Below are positions 1 through 8,408 of a DNA stretch of 64,000 nt, one piece after another (position 1 is the stretch's first letter; each line of letters opens with the position of its first letter). The stretch lies in the NCBI RefSeq assembly GCF_002906575.1, contig NZ_CP026309.1, forward strand, positions 3,472,001-3,536,000. The letters are read 5' to 3'. The stretch is from Salinigranum rubrum. GTDB lineage: Archaea > Halobacteriota > Halobacteria > Halobacteriales > Haloferacaceae. The notes below the pieces were generated by a model. That model was given only the letters and a program-made list of their open reading frames with translations. It was not told where the DNA came from and did not search any database. A program made the translations under genes and the position numbers.

Positions 1-74
1 ACGCGCGATAGCGTGTGACACGACCCCACGACGCGGTCCGGAACGCTTAGTCGGCCGTACCCGGTAGGGAGGGT

Positions 75-920
75 ATGGACGGCGGGCGAGGCCACGGCGC
101 GACCCGAACCTACCGCGACACGGTCCGTTTTTACCTCATCGACCATCGGACGACGGTCGGGAAGGGGCTCGACATCGCGCTGCTCGGGTTGAACCTCCTG
201 TTCATCGCGCTGTTCGTCGCCGACACCTACCCGCTCGCTCCGGCGCAGCAGGCGGCCCTCTGGGCCGCGGAAGTCGCCATCGCCACCGTGTTTCTCGTCG
301 AGTATCTGCTTCGCGTGTACGGTGCGCGGAGCCGACTCGCCGAGGTCACGAACCCGTACACGGTCGTCGACCTGCTCGCGATTCTCCCGACGTTCGCCGT
401 TCTCGCGGGGGCGACGCTGCTGACGGGGGCGGCCGGGCTGGGCGTCCTCCGGTTGCTCCGCGTCGTCCGCGTCCTCCGGTTCTTTCGGTTCACCCGCGAC
501 GAGGAGTTCTTCTTCGGGAGCGTCTCGGTCGAGACGCTCCGGGTGATGAAGCTCCTCATGACCGTGGTCGCCATCTTCTTCGTCGCCGCGGGGCTGTTCT
601 ACGAGTTCGAATACGGCGTCAACGAGCGTGTGAGCACGTTCGGCGACGCGTTCTACTTCACCGTCGTCACGCTCACGACGGTCGGTTTCGGCGACATCAC
701 CCCGACGACGCGGGCCGGTCGGCTCGTGACCATCGCGGCCATCCTCGCGGGCGTCATCCTCATCCCGTGGCAGGCGTCGAAAATCGTCCGCGAGTGGGCC
801 CACCGCGACATGCGGAACGTCACCTGTCCGGAGTGCGGGCTGGAGTACCACGACGCCGACGCCTCCCACTGCAAGGCCTGCGGGCACGTCATCTACCAGC
901 GACACGACTCCCGGGAGTGA
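75..920 (+). CDS. Voltage-gated potassium channel-like protein with C-terminal zinc ribbon
   Basis: This 281-residue integral membrane protein has the layout of the ion-transport (Kv-like) family. Hydrophobic helices begin near residue 33. An S4-like segment carries arginines at every third position (about residues 126-138, LRLLRVVRVLRFF). The pore loop holds the K+ selectivity filter TTVGFGD at residues 201-207, followed by a final helix. After the last helix comes a cytoplasmic zinc ribbon, CPEC at 251-254 and CKAC at 266-269, which is an unusual tail for a channel and could sense metal or redox state (inference). It probably conducts K+ across the cell membrane. The next gene is convergent and only 8 bases away. 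Confidence 0.85.
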   Translation: MDGGRGHGATRTYRDTVRFYLIDHRTTVGKGLDIALLGLNLLFIALFVADTYPLAPAQQAALWAAEVAIATVFLVEYLLRVYGARSRLAEVTNPYTVVDLLAILPTFAVLAGATLLTGAAGLGVLRLLRVVRVLRFFRFTRDEEFFFGSVSVETLRVMKLLMTVVAIFFVAAGLFYEFEYGVNERVSTFGDAFYFTVVTLTTVGFGDITPTTRAGRLVTIAAILAGVILIPWQASKIVREWAHRDMRNVTCPECGLEYHDADASHCKACGHVIYQRHDSRE

Positions 921-928
921 ACGGCCCG

Positions 929-1162
929 TCACTCGAAGACGACGTCGGCGACGACGAAGACGAGGGTGCCGACGACGACGCTCACGAGGGAGGTAGCGAC
1001 AGGGAGGCCGACCGGTCGGGAGGCGACGAGGAACGCGCCGACGACACAGGCGACGAGGAAGACGGCGGTCGCGACCGTACAGAGCGACCAGACGGCGGTC
1101 TCGACGCGACGGAGCGTCTCGGTGAGCGAGCGACCGGCGGGTATCGGAATCGAGGATGCCAT
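929..1162 (-). CDS. Small two-helix membrane protein, unknown function
   Basis: The predicted protein has 77 residues when started at the methionine of MASSIPIPAG; a longer form from 1243 adds a polar stretch with no obvious homology. Two hydrophobic segments (about residues 23-42 and 53-73) are joined by a short loop, so it should sit in the membrane with both ends on one side. I do not recognise a family. It converges on the channel gene and is divergent from aIF2-beta. Confidence 0.55.
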   Translation of the reverse strand: MASSIPIPAGRSLTETLRRVETAVWSLCTVATAVFLVACVVGAFLVASRPVGLPVATSLVSVVVGTLVFVVADVVFE

Positions 1163-1317
1163 ACCACTCGCTCGCCCGTGGGACACATCGTCCTGTCGGT
1201 GGTTGGCGAAGGGGGTTCGGCCGTGAACCCGGAACGAGCGCAACAGGCGATGTGTGAGCGAGTGTGAGTGAGTCCCCGATTGCCAACGCCTATTTGTCTC
1301 CGGCGTCTCCTCACCCC

Positions 1318-1932
1318 ATGGACTACGAATCTTCTCTCGACCGTGCGATCGACTCGCTCCCGGAGCGAACGACGGGCGAGGACAGCCGTCTTCGCGTTCC
1401 CGACCCCGCCGGGGAGACCGACGGCGCGTTCACACGGCTGACGAACCTCGGCGCCATCGCCGACGCGCTCTCGCGCGACCCCGAACACGTCCACCGGGCC
1501 ATCCAGCGCGAACTGGGGACCGCGGGACAGTTCGACGGCGACCGCGCCCGCTACAACGGCTCCTTCAGCGTCGCCGACTTCGACACGGCCATCGAGAGCT
1601 ACATCGAGGAGTTCGTCCTCTGTAGCGAGTGCGGCCTGCCGGACACGCGGCTCACCACCGAGGACGGCGTCGACATGCTCCGCTGTACGGCGTGTGGGGC
1701 GTTCCGTCCCGTCCAGAAGCAGAAGCGACAGACCAGCACACAGACCGCACCCAACGCCCTCGAAGAGGGCAAGACCTACGAGGTCGAGATCACCGGCACC
1801 GGTCGGAAGGGCGACGGCGTCGCCGAGCGCGGCAAGTACACCATCTTCGTCCCCGGCGCCCGCGAGGGCGAGACCGTCACCGCGAAGATCGAGAACATCA
1901 GCGGCTCCCTGGCGTTCGCGCGGAAGGTGTAG
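1318..1932 (+). CDS. eif2b: Translation initiation factor aIF2 beta subunit with TRAM domain
   Basis: This is the 204-residue beta subunit of the archaeal aIF2 GTPase complex that delivers initiator tRNA to the small ribosomal subunit. The N-terminal half is the aIF2beta/eIF5 fold (NLGAIADALSRDPEHVHRAI). It is followed by the zinc ribbon with C-x2-C pairs in LCSECGLPDT and LRCTACGAF. The last 60 residues form a TRAM RNA-binding domain (GRKGDGVAE...GETVTAKIE), a common haloarchaeal fusion. The start MDYESSLDRAI is preferred to the in-frame start at 1264. A TATA-like tract (CCTATTTG near 1290) lies about 27 bases before this ATG, as expected of a leaderless message. Confidence 0.92.
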   Translation: MDYESSLDRAIDSLPERTTGEDSRLRVPDPAGETDGAFTRLTNLGAIADALSRDPEHVHRAIQRELGTAGQFDGDRARYNGSFSVADFDTAIESYIEEFVLCSECGLPDTRLTTEDGVDMLRCTACGAFRPVQKQKRQTSTQTAPNALEEGKTYEVEITGTGRKGDGVAERGKYTIFVPGAREGETVTAKIENISGSLAFARKV

Positions 1933-2080
1933 GCGACCCCGCGGGAATGTACGCTTCCGTTGTTCCCCCATCCGACGAGCGGAGTGGACATCATCGCAGC
2001 CGTCGACGCTCGAAAATTTACAATGTCCACCATCTGAACCATCAGCAACAGACATAACCGTTCGACGCCTAGGAAACCGT

Positions 2081-2155
2081 ATGGGAGTACGGGGAGCGCG
2101 AGTCGCGGGAGAGGCACCGGGGGACGGGCGAGCGGGCCGACTGTCGAGCCGATGA
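2081..2155 (+). other. Possible short leader ORF coupled to the next gene
   Basis: A 24-codon reading frame (MGVRGARVAGEAP...) starts 26 bases after a TATA-like CATAACC at 2053-2059, where a leaderless transcript would begin. Its stop codon overlaps the start of the downstream membrane protein as ATGA at 2152-2155. This geometry suggests the leader peptide is translated first and the downstream gene by termination-reinitiation. Coding status is inferred from position only; the peptide is arginine-rich and not recognisable. Confidence 0.3.
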
Positions 2156-2786
2156 GTGCGTTCGACGTGTTCGTCATCGCCCTCGTCGCGCTCGGCGGGG
2201 CGGCGGTCCTCGTCATCGGGCGGTACGCGTCCCACTTCACCTCGGGGACGGCGTCGGCACCGGACGACGAGACCAGTGCCGTCGAGACGCCCGAGAGCGT
2301 CGTCTTCCCGTCGAACGACACCACGGGCGGCCGCTACCTCGACGACCCGGCCAGAGCGGGCTGGGAGGAGCCCCCGGCGTCGGGGGAGACGAAGACGCGA
2401 GCGACACCCGGTCGTCGAGCGTGCCGCCGGGTGCGGCGGGACTGGTCACCGTCCCGCCGGAGACTGTCGCCCCCGCACGGAACTCGCTCGACGCGGGTGA
2501 CGTCGAGCGGGCCGTCGACCGCGCGTACCACGCGGTTCGAGACGAACTCACGGCGCGAGCGGACCTCGACGCACACCGAACGCCGGCGGAGTTCCGCGAC
2601 GCCTGTCGGGCGGCGTTCGAAGCGCGTGACCTCGACGCGGTGGAGTCGCTCGTCGGGCTCTACGAACGGGTGGCCGACGGCTCGACGGTCAGTCGAGGGG
2701 TGGTCGAAGCGGTCCTCGACCGCCTGACCGGACGCGAGGAACGCCTCGACCGGTACGAGTGGTGGGAACTGCGCCAGGACGGGTAG
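2152..2786 (+). CDS. Membrane-anchored DUF4129-like protein, frameshifted near 2384
   Basis: The first frame gives a membrane anchor (MSAFDVFVIALVALGGAAVLVIG) and an acidic linker as far as EPPASG. After the G run at 2382-2386 the frame turns to arginine-rich nonsense. The sensible continuation (DEDASDTRSSSVPPG, then a helical domain ending RYEWWELRQDG) lies in another frame. Adding one G to the G5 run restores a 211-residue protein. The C-terminal part (VERAVDRAYHAVRDEL...FRDACRAAFEARDLD) resembles the DUF4129 transglutaminase-associated helical domain; that family assignment is tentative. A missing base in the assembly is more likely than real inactivation, since four other genes here show the same defect. 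Confidence 0.6.
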
Positions 2787-2824
2787 CGGCGTAGCTTTAT
2801 CGGCCCGTTCGACGAAGCCGGGAC

Positions 2825-3796
2825 ATGGAGTACACCACGTTCGGCCCCACGGGGATGACCGTCTCGCGCATCTGTCTCGGCTGTATGAGCTTCGGGACGA
2901 ACTGGGACGAGTGGACCCTCGACCGCGAGGAGAGCCGGGAGGTCATCGAACGCGCCCTGGAGTTGGGTATCACCTTCTTCGACACGGCGAACGTCTACTC
3001 GTACGGCGAAAGCGAGGAGATTCTGGGCGAGGTCTTGGGAGAGTACGACCGCGACGAGTTCGTCGTCGCCACCAAGGAATACGCGCGGATGCGCGAGGAC
3101 GACCCGAACTCGGGTGGGCTCTCGCGGAAGGCGCTGGAGCAGGAACTGGACGCCTCCCTGTCGAGGCTCGGCATGGACACCGTCGACCTCTACCAGATCC
3201 ACCGCTGGGACTACGACACGCCCATCGAGACCACGCTGCGCGCGCTCGACGACGCGGTCCGACGGGGGCAGGTGCGACACGTCGGGGCGTCGTCGATGTG
3301 GGCCCACCAGTTCGCCGAGGCGCTGTATCTCTCCGAGCGCGAGGGCCTCGAACGCTTCGTCTCCATGCAGAACCTCTACAACCTCGCCTACCGGGAAGAA
3401 GAGCGCGAGATGCTCCCGCTGTGTGCGAACGAGGACGTCGCCGTGATGCCGTGGTCGCCGCTCGCCGCGGGGTACCTCACCCGCCCGCACGAGGAGTTCG
3501 ACGCCACGACCAGGGGCGAACACGAGGCCGAGTTGGGCCGCCCGTACGAGGAGGGCGGCGGCGTCGAGGTGAACGAGCGGGTGCAGGAGTTGGCGGACGA
3601 GAAGGGCGTGAAGATGGCACAGCTCTCCCTGGCGTGGCTGTTCCACAAGGAGTGGGTCACCACGCCCATCCTCGGGACGTCGAGCGTCGAACACCTCGAA
3701 GACGCCGTCGAGGCGCTCGACGTCTCGCTTTCGGAGTCCGACATCGAGTGGTTGGAGGAGCCGTACGAGCCGGTACGGGTGTCGGGGCACGAGTAG
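2825..3796 (+). CDS. Aldo/keto reductase
   Basis: The 323-residue NADPH-dependent oxidoreductase has the AKR (beta/alpha)8 barrel. The catalytic tetrad is visible: Asp in FFDTANVYSYG, Tyr in the same motif, Lys in VVATKEY and His in YQIHRWDYD. The nucleotide-binding end is ILGTSSVEHLEDA. It is closest to the YajO/Tas type of AKR acting on small aldehydes and ketones; the substrate cannot be told. A TATA-like GCTTTATC near 2794-2801 lies about 28 bases before the ATG. The short gap to the convergent hydrolase holds nothing else. Confidence 0.88.
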   Translation: MEYTTFGPTGMTVSRICLGCMSFGTNWDEWTLDREESREVIERALELGITFFDTANVYSYGESEEILGEVLGEYDRDEFVVATKEYARMREDDPNSGGLSRKALEQELDASLSRLGMDTVDLYQIHRWDYDTPIETTLRALDDAVRRGQVRHVGASSMWAHQFAEALYLSEREGLERFVSMQNLYNLAYREEEREMLPLCANEDVAVMPWSPLAAGYLTRPHEEFDATTRGEHEAELGRPYEEGGGVEVNERVQELADEKGVKMAQLSLAWLFHKEWVTTPILGTSSVEHLEDAVEALDVSLSESDIEWLEEPYEPVRVSGHE

Positions 3797-3809
3797 CTGG
3801 CGCGACGGC

Positions 3810-4727
3810 TCACTGACGGACTGGAGTGACCCGGTGGAGGAACGCCTCGACAGCCTCGCGATGCTCGTCGGGCTGTTCCCAGAACGGCGTGTGACTGCTC
3901 GCCTCGAACTCGACGAGTTCGGCGTCGGGAAGCGCCGACGCGAGGTCTCTGGCGAGTTCCGGCGTGAGTTCGTCGTACGTTCCCGTGAGGACGAGCGTCG
4001 GCACGTCGATCTCGTCGAGTCGGTCGGTGACGCTGCGGCCGCGGAGTCGGGCAGTCTCGGCGAGGACGAACTCCGTCGGCCCCCACATCAGCCCGTAGAT
4101 ATCGTGGTTCATCTCCTCGAACGCCCGCGAAACCGGGTCCGGGAACGGGTCGGCCCGACAGACGTGTTCGCCGATGAGTTCCATGACCGCCGCCTGGAAC
4201 TCGGGCGCATCGAACGTTCGGCTCGCTTCGTGCGTCGCAATCGCCTCGCGCGACTCCTCCGAGAGCGTCTCCACGGTGGCACGGATGCCCGCGTGGGCGG
4301 CGTTCGCGTCCGCGAACGCGTTGGCCAACACGAGACTCGCCACGCGGTCCGGATACGCGAGCGCGTACTCCAGCGCGAGCATCCCGCCCCACGAGTGTCC
4401 GTACAGGTGGAGACGGTCCACACCGAGGGCGACCCGAAAGGCTTCGAGTTCGTCGCGGTAGTGCTCCGCTGTGTAGCGGTCGAAGTCTCCCGTTGCGGGA
4501 CCGTCAGAGCGCCCGACGCCGAACTGGTCGTAGAGGTACACCGACCGCCTGTCGGTGCCGTGTGCGGCCAGCGGGGCGAGGTAATCGTGAGGGACGCCCG
4601 GCCCACCGTGGAGGCCGACGAGCGTCTCGTCACCGCTCCCGAACCGTCGGTAGAACAGTTCGTATCCACCGACGTCCAGGTACTCTTCGTCGTGGTCCCG
4701 CCCGAAGTAGTCGTCTGTCGTTGTCAT
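3810..4727 (-). CDS. Proline iminopeptidase-family alpha/beta hydrolase
   Basis: This 305-residue enzyme of the alpha/beta hydrolase fold (S33 peptidase type) has the oxyanion motif GLHGGPGVPHDYL and the nucleophile elbow GHSWGGMLALEYAL. The acid is in LTGTYDELTP and the catalytic His in SSHTPFWEQ. The HGGPG box is typical of prolyl aminopeptidases, which remove N-terminal proline from small peptides, but related esterases share it. An alternative start three codons upstream (4736) is equally possible. It is convergent with the aldo/keto reductase. Confidence 0.82.
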   Translation of the reverse strand: MTTTDDYFGRDHDEEYLDVGGYELFYRRFGSGDETLVGLHGGPGVPHDYLAPLAAHGTDRRSVYLYDQFGVGRSDGPATGDFDRYTAEHYRDELEAFRVALGVDRLHLYGHSWGGMLALEYALAYPDRVASLVLANAFADANAAHAGIRATVETLSEESREAIATHEASRTFDAPEFQAAVMELIGEHVCRADPFPDPVSRAFEEMNHDIYGLMWGPTEFVLAETARLRGRSVTDRLDEIDVPTLVLTGTYDELTPELARDLASALPDAELVEFEASSHTPFWEQPDEHREAVEAFLHRVTPVRQ

Positions 4728-4824
4728 GTCTAACACCGAAGTTAATCAACGGTGTGACAGGAGATAACTGTGCACGAACTGCCGCAGTGTCTGATATATC
4801 ACAGGAATCGGGCGGAGATGTGCC

Positions 4825-5265
4825 TTATTCCTCGGGGGCGGCCCGTCCCTGCTCACGGAGGTCGCGGTCACGGTCGGTTTCGATAGCGACGTCGGGAACC
4901 TCCAGCGGGACTCCCTCGGTGTCGACGGCGACGAACGTGAACGTCGAGTCGCTCGTGCGCTCGGACTCGCCCGTTCGGGGGTCCTCGCGGTCGACACGGA
5001 GACGGACCTTCACGCTCGTCCGACCGGCCTCGTACACCCACGCCTCGACGACGGCGATGTCACCGCGAGGAATGGGCCTTCGAAAGTCGAGGCTCTCGAC
5101 GCGCGCCGTGACGCAGGTCTCTCCGGCGAAGCGCATCGCGCTCATCGCGCCGATTTCGTCCATCAGGTGCATGACGATGCCGCCGTGGGCCGTGTCGTAG
5201 TTGTTCGTCTGGTTCGGCTGGATGCGCTCGCGGTTCTGGATGTACGTGTCCGAGGGCGTCGGCAT
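4825..5265 (-). CDS. Acyl-CoA thioesterase (hotdog fold)
   Basis: The 146-residue hotdog-fold protein matches the YciA/BFIT acyl-CoA hydrolase group. The early Asn/Asp-rich strand (NQTNNYDTAHGGIVMHLMDEIGAMSAM) carries the catalytic region. It is followed by the RVESLDFRRPIPRGD and VDTEGVPLEVPD strands. It hydrolyses fatty acyl-CoA to free CoA; chain-length preference is unknown. A TATA-like GTAATATCC (complement of 5285-5293) lies about 25 bases upstream, so the transcript is probably leaderless. Confidence 0.8.
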   Translation of the reverse strand: MPTPSDTYIQNRERIQPNQTNNYDTAHGGIVMHLMDEIGAMSAMRFAGETCVTARVESLDFRRPIPRGDIAVVEAWVYEAGRTSVKVRLRVDREDPRTGESERTSDSTFTFVAVDTEGVPLEVPDVAIETDRDRDLREQGRAAPEE

Positions 5266-5619
5266 ACTCGGTGAGCGTGCGCGAGGATATTACGTCTGGG
5301 GTAAGGGGCGCCCGAGGTTGGGTCGACCAGCGAGAGTCGCCCGTGGTGAGTGTGTCTGCTCGCGTCGCTCGTCGCGTCGTATCGAAAGTGGGAGCCGAAG
5401 GGGAGAGGAGTGAGTCCTTCTGTGGGGGAGTGACTCCCACTAGACGTGTCACACCCCAAGGTATATTATTCTTTATCAAGCGAAATCATAGCACACACTA
5501 AGAATCGTCGCCTATCGGCGTCTATCGCCACCCGACGAAGAGCCGACTGGGAAACGACACCTGTTCGCGGTGGGTCACTACTCGTGAGTCGGGTCACGCC
5601 GAGCAGCCGACAGAACCAG
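5266..5619. other. Intergenic region with AT-rich promoter-like block
   Basis: Between the divergent thioesterase and kinase genes I see no convincing gene. The thioesterase promoter is at 5285-5293. An unusually AT-rich block (TATATTATTCTTTATC, 5462-5477) stands out from the GC-rich surroundings and may be the kinase promoter, which would imply a long 5' leader or a more upstream start. The intervening DNA shows no clear repeat. Confidence 0.4.
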
Positions 5620-6498
5620 ATGGGCGGCACGAGACGGACCCGCGTGAACAGTGAGGAGACCCCGGTTCGAGAACGGGTGGGGGAGGTCCTCGGCGAGGGG
5701 GTCGCGCGACTCGAAGAACTCGACGGCGGCATGGTCGGCACCGTCCACCGCGTCGTCCTCGAGTCGGGGGAGACACTGGTCGCGAAGACCGGCGACACCC
5801 CGCTCGACGTCGAGGCACGGATGCTCCGGTATCTGGCACGACACACCTCGTTTCCGGTTCCCGCCGTCGAGTACGCCGACGCCGAGGTGCTCGTCCTCGC
5901 GCACGTCCCGGGCGACACCGAACACTCCCCGAGCGTCGAGCGCGACGCGGCCGACCACCTCGCCGCGCTGCACGGCCACACGGCGGGCGCGTTCGGCTTC
6001 CCGTTCGATACGCTGTCCGGTCCGCTGCGACAGCCGAACCGCTGGTGCACCTCGTGGGTCGCGTTCTTCGGCGAGCGCCGACTCGGCCACGTCGCCGACG
6101 TCGCACACGAAGCGGGAACCGTCGGCGACGGGACGCGTGAGCGCCTCGCCCGCGTCGTCTCGGACCTCGGCGCGCTCCTCGACGAACCCGCTCGGCCCGC
6201 ACTCGTCCACGGCGACGTCTGGACCGAGAACGTCCTCTCGGAGGGAGGGGCGGTCACGGCGTTTCTCGACCCGGCGTGTTACTACGGCCACCCGGAGGTC
6301 GAACTCGCGTACGTCGCGTGGACGGAGACGTTCGGCGACGCGTTCGTCGAGCGCTACCGCGAGCGACGCCCGGTCGCTCCCGGCTTCGAAGAGCGGCGAC
6401 GGGTGTACGAACTCCTCCCGCTGCTCGAACACGTCCACCTGTTCGGCGGGCGCTATCGGGGACTGCTCGACGACGCGCTGACGCGGCTCGGATACTGA
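5620..6498 (+). CDS. Fructosamine kinase/phosphotransferase-family protein
   Basis: The product has about 290 residues and the protein-kinase-like fold of the fructosamine kinase family (ketosamine-3-kinase). It shows the N-terminal ATP-binding lobe (GMVGTVHRVVLESGETLVAKTG), the catalytic loop HGDVWTENVL and the metal-binding loop DPACYYGHPEVELAY. Family members phosphorylate glycated amines as a protein-repair step; related phosphotransferases act on other small molecules. The start is uncertain: ATG at 5620 is used here, GTG at 5644 would give a tighter N-terminus, and in-frame GTGs occur farther upstream. Confidence 0.8.
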   Translation: MGGTRRTRVNSEETPVRERVGEVLGEGVARLEELDGGMVGTVHRVVLESGETLVAKTGDTPLDVEARMLRYLARHTSFPVPAVEYADAEVLVLAHVPGDTEHSPSVERDAADHLAALHGHTAGAFGFPFDTLSGPLRQPNRWCTSWVAFFGERRLGHVADVAHEAGTVGDGTRERLARVVSDLGALLDEPARPALVHGDVWTENVLSEGGAVTAFLDPACYYGHPEVELAYVAWTETFGDAFVERYRERRPVAPGFEERRRVYELLPLLEHVHLFGGRYRGLLDDALTRLGY

Positions 6499-6517
6499 GT
6501 GCCGGGTCGGAAGTCGG

Positions 6518-6910
6518 TCAGTCGTACGTCCGCGACGACGCTGTTCCCACACGCACCCGAACGAGGCGGTTCTCGTCCCACGCGTCCTCGCTGGCGCCGT
6601 ACTTGGCGTTGATGCGTCGGGTCGCCTCGCGGGTCGCCTCCTCGTCGTCGACCACCGTCGCCGTGCCGAGGAGGGCGACCGCCCACCGGGCGTGGCCGCC
6701 CTCGTCCTTCTGAATCGAGAGGGCGACCCGGGGGTTCTCGCGGACGTTCGCGAGCTTTCGGCCGGTGGTGACGAGTTCGACGGTTTCCGTGCGCTCGTCG
6801 TACACGTACCAGACGGGAGCGACGTGCGGGCGGCCGTCGCGGCAGGTCGCGAGGTGGGCCATCAGCGGTTCGCTCGTGAGCAGGCGTGCGACCTCCGAAG
6901 GAACGGACAT
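6518..6910 (-). CDS. Pyridoxamine 5'-phosphate oxidase-family flavoprotein
   Basis: This 130-residue split-barrel protein has the N-terminal strand pair MAHLATCRDGRPHVAPVWYVYDE, then a loop (TTGRKLANVRENPRVALSIQKDE) that binds flavin phosphate in the family. It is too short for a true PNPOx and resembles the single-domain F420- or FMN-binding reductases common in archaea and actinobacteria. The cofactor cannot be told from sequence alone, but the F420 genes elsewhere in the window make F420 a reasonable possibility (inference). It converges on the kinase gene. Confidence 0.78.
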   Translation of the reverse strand: MSVPSEVARLLTSEPLMAHLATCRDGRPHVAPVWYVYDERTETVELVTTGRKLANVRENPRVALSIQKDEGGHARWAVALLGTATVVDDEEATREATRRINAKYGASEDAWDENRLVRVRVGTASSRTYD

Positions 6911-7018
6911 ACCGCGGGGAGGGACGCGGAGCTGAAAAGGGTCGTGTCGCGGGCGGAGAGGGTATCGAGGGAACCGAGCGCGTCGAGTGCGTCGCGGGGT
7001 GGCGAAAACGCCAACGAC

Positions 7019-7279
7019 TCAGAGTCGGAGGAACAGCACCAACACCCCGAGCGTCGTCGCGGAGGCGGAGATGACGAGGAGGCCGGCGACGACCACGAAC
7101 GTCTCCGCGGGGATGACCAGGACGCCTCCGGAGATCATCCCGGAGACCGACGCCTGCGCCGCGAGTTGCTGCAGCGGGTAGAGCACCGCCAGACAGAGCG
7201 CCGTGAGGCCAACGAGGAGCAGGGCGAGCGCCGGGATGGGGTCGCTCGCGGACCGGGCGTGGTCGAGCCGCCTGCTCAT
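7019..7279 (-). CDS. Small membrane protein, unknown
   Basis: This 86-residue protein has two long hydrophobic segments (about residues 16-37 and 51-84) and a short charged N-terminus (MSRRLDHARSASD). No family is recognised. The reading frame continues open upstream to 7882, but that part lies antisense to msrB, so the ATG at 7279 is the likely start. Upstream AT-rich sequence (GCTATATC on this strand near 7310) is a credible promoter. Confidence 0.55.
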   Translation of the reverse strand: MSRRLDHARSASDPIPALALLLVGLTALCLAVLYPLQQLAAQASVSGMISGGVLVIPAETFVVVAGLLVISASATTLGVLVLFLRL

Positions 7280-7439
7280 GTGTACGCTCAACGCGTGCGT
7301 CGATGATATAGCTTTTCTTGAATTATACGTTCTGAGAATAGACGTCGGGCCGGATACGGCGGTTCGAGCGTCGGTCCGGCCGGCCGAACGGTGGCAGCAG
7401 CCAACGCGTCCGAACGTCGCGTTCGGAGCGAAGCTCGTG

Positions 7440-7856
7440 TCAGTCCGAGTCGGGTTCGAAGTCGAGGGCGACGGAGTTGATGCAGTAGCGCTTCCCGGTC
7501 GGGTCCGGACCGTCCTCGAAGACGTGTCCGAGGTGGCCGTCACAGGTCGCACACAGCACTTCGATGCGGCGCATGCCGTGACTGGTGTCGACGCGCGTCT
7601 CGACGTTGCCCGAGAGGACGTCGTAGAAGCTGGGCCACCCGCTGTTCGAGTCGAACTTCGTGTCGGAGTCGAACAGTGGCGTGCCGCACCCGGCACAGAC
7701 GTACGTCCCGTCGTCGGACTTCCCGAGGAAGTCGCCGCTGAACTTCGGCTCGGTGCCGTGCTCGCGGAGGATGCGGTACGCCTCGGGCGAGAGCCGTTCT
7801 CGCCACTCGGCGTCGGAGTCGGGCAGGTCGCTGCGGTCTGTGGTCGACGAGTCCAT
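7440..7856 (-). CDS. msrB: Peptide-methionine (R)-S-oxide reductase MsrB
   Basis: The 138-residue enzyme repairs methionine-R-sulfoxide in oxidised proteins. The zinc site is formed by CAGC and CATC pairs. The signature GWPSFYDVL and the catalytic cysteine in [10 protein letters not shown] are both present, so it should be active. The start chosen is [12 protein letters not shown]; the longer frame from 7952 adds a low-complexity stretch in the upstream intergenic region. No msrA is beside it. Confidence 0.92.
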   Translation of the reverse strand: MDSSTTDRSDLPDSDAEWRERLSPEAYRILREHGTEPKFSGDFLGKSDDGTYVCAGCGTPLFDSDTKFDSNSGWPSFYDVLSGNVETRVDTSHGMRRIEVLCATCDGHLGHVFEDGPDPTGKRYCINSVALDFEPDSD

Positions 7857-7970
7857 ACGGGAAGGAGGCGCCGGAGACGCATGAGGGTTTGGCGTGGGAG
7901 AGGAGCGGTGCAGGGATCCCCCCGTTTCGATTGTAGTGGATAGGTTCGTCATCAGTTAGTCGGTGAGGAC

Positions 7971-8280
7971 GAAGGCCGCACGACACCGGCCGCGGTGAGG
8001 TCACGTCCTCCCCCAGTCGATTCGCTCGTTCCCTCGTTCAGCCCTCGCGTGCGCGTCATCGCTTGGCGAGACCGCTGGTCTCACTGGCTCCCGTTTCACT
8101 CACGGGAACGGCCACGGAGGCCGCGGGCGTCACGCGCTACCGTTCGTACTGTTGGCGGTCGGCGCGCGGGACGGAGCGAGCGGAGGGAGCGACGGACTCG
8201 TGCGAGGGGACGCTCGCGCCTCCGTGCGCGAGCACCCGGCTGGGGAGGTCAGAGGCTCCGGTCTCACCGCGCCCGTGCTC
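7971..8280. repeat. Inverted pair of dispersed intergenic repeat (copy A)
   Basis: The 552-base gap between msrB and the next gene holds two facing copies of a motif seen elsewhere in the window. The left arm (about 7975-8030) runs CCGCACGACAC...GCGGTGAG... to CTCCCCCAGTCGATTCGCTCG. The right arm (about 8226-8280) is its reverse complement, with core CGGCTGGGGAGG at 8237-8248. Small palindromes sit between, for example GAGACC-GCT-GGTCTC near 8069. No gene is evident. The arrangement matches copy D at 38.0-38.2 kb. Confidence 0.5.
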
Positions 8281-8310
8281 CGTGCGGTTGCCGTGTTGTT
8301 TGCGGCTCCT

Positions 8311-8369
8311 GTCGAACACGTCTCGACAACAGAACAGTATCTCACTTGTCGAATACGTCCCGACAACAG
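8311..8369. repeat. Two 22-base near-identical repeats, each an imperfect palindrome
   Basis: Positions 8311-8332 and 8348-8369 match at 20 of 22 bases, with a 37-base period. Each begins GTCGAA and ends CGACAACAG, and each contains an inverted GTCG/CGAC pair. They lie about 40 bases beyond the stop codon of the 8409-8834 gene, so they could be a processing or termination site, or paired protein-binding sites. Two units are too few, and the spacer too short, to call CRISPR. Confidence 0.5.
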
Positions 8370-8408
8370 CAACGCGAGAGACATCCGCCCACGAGCGAAG
8401 AGAACCGA

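Noticed and set aside
8311-8369. CRISPR array
   Set aside because: Only two repeat units, a 15-base spacer and no cas genes in the window.
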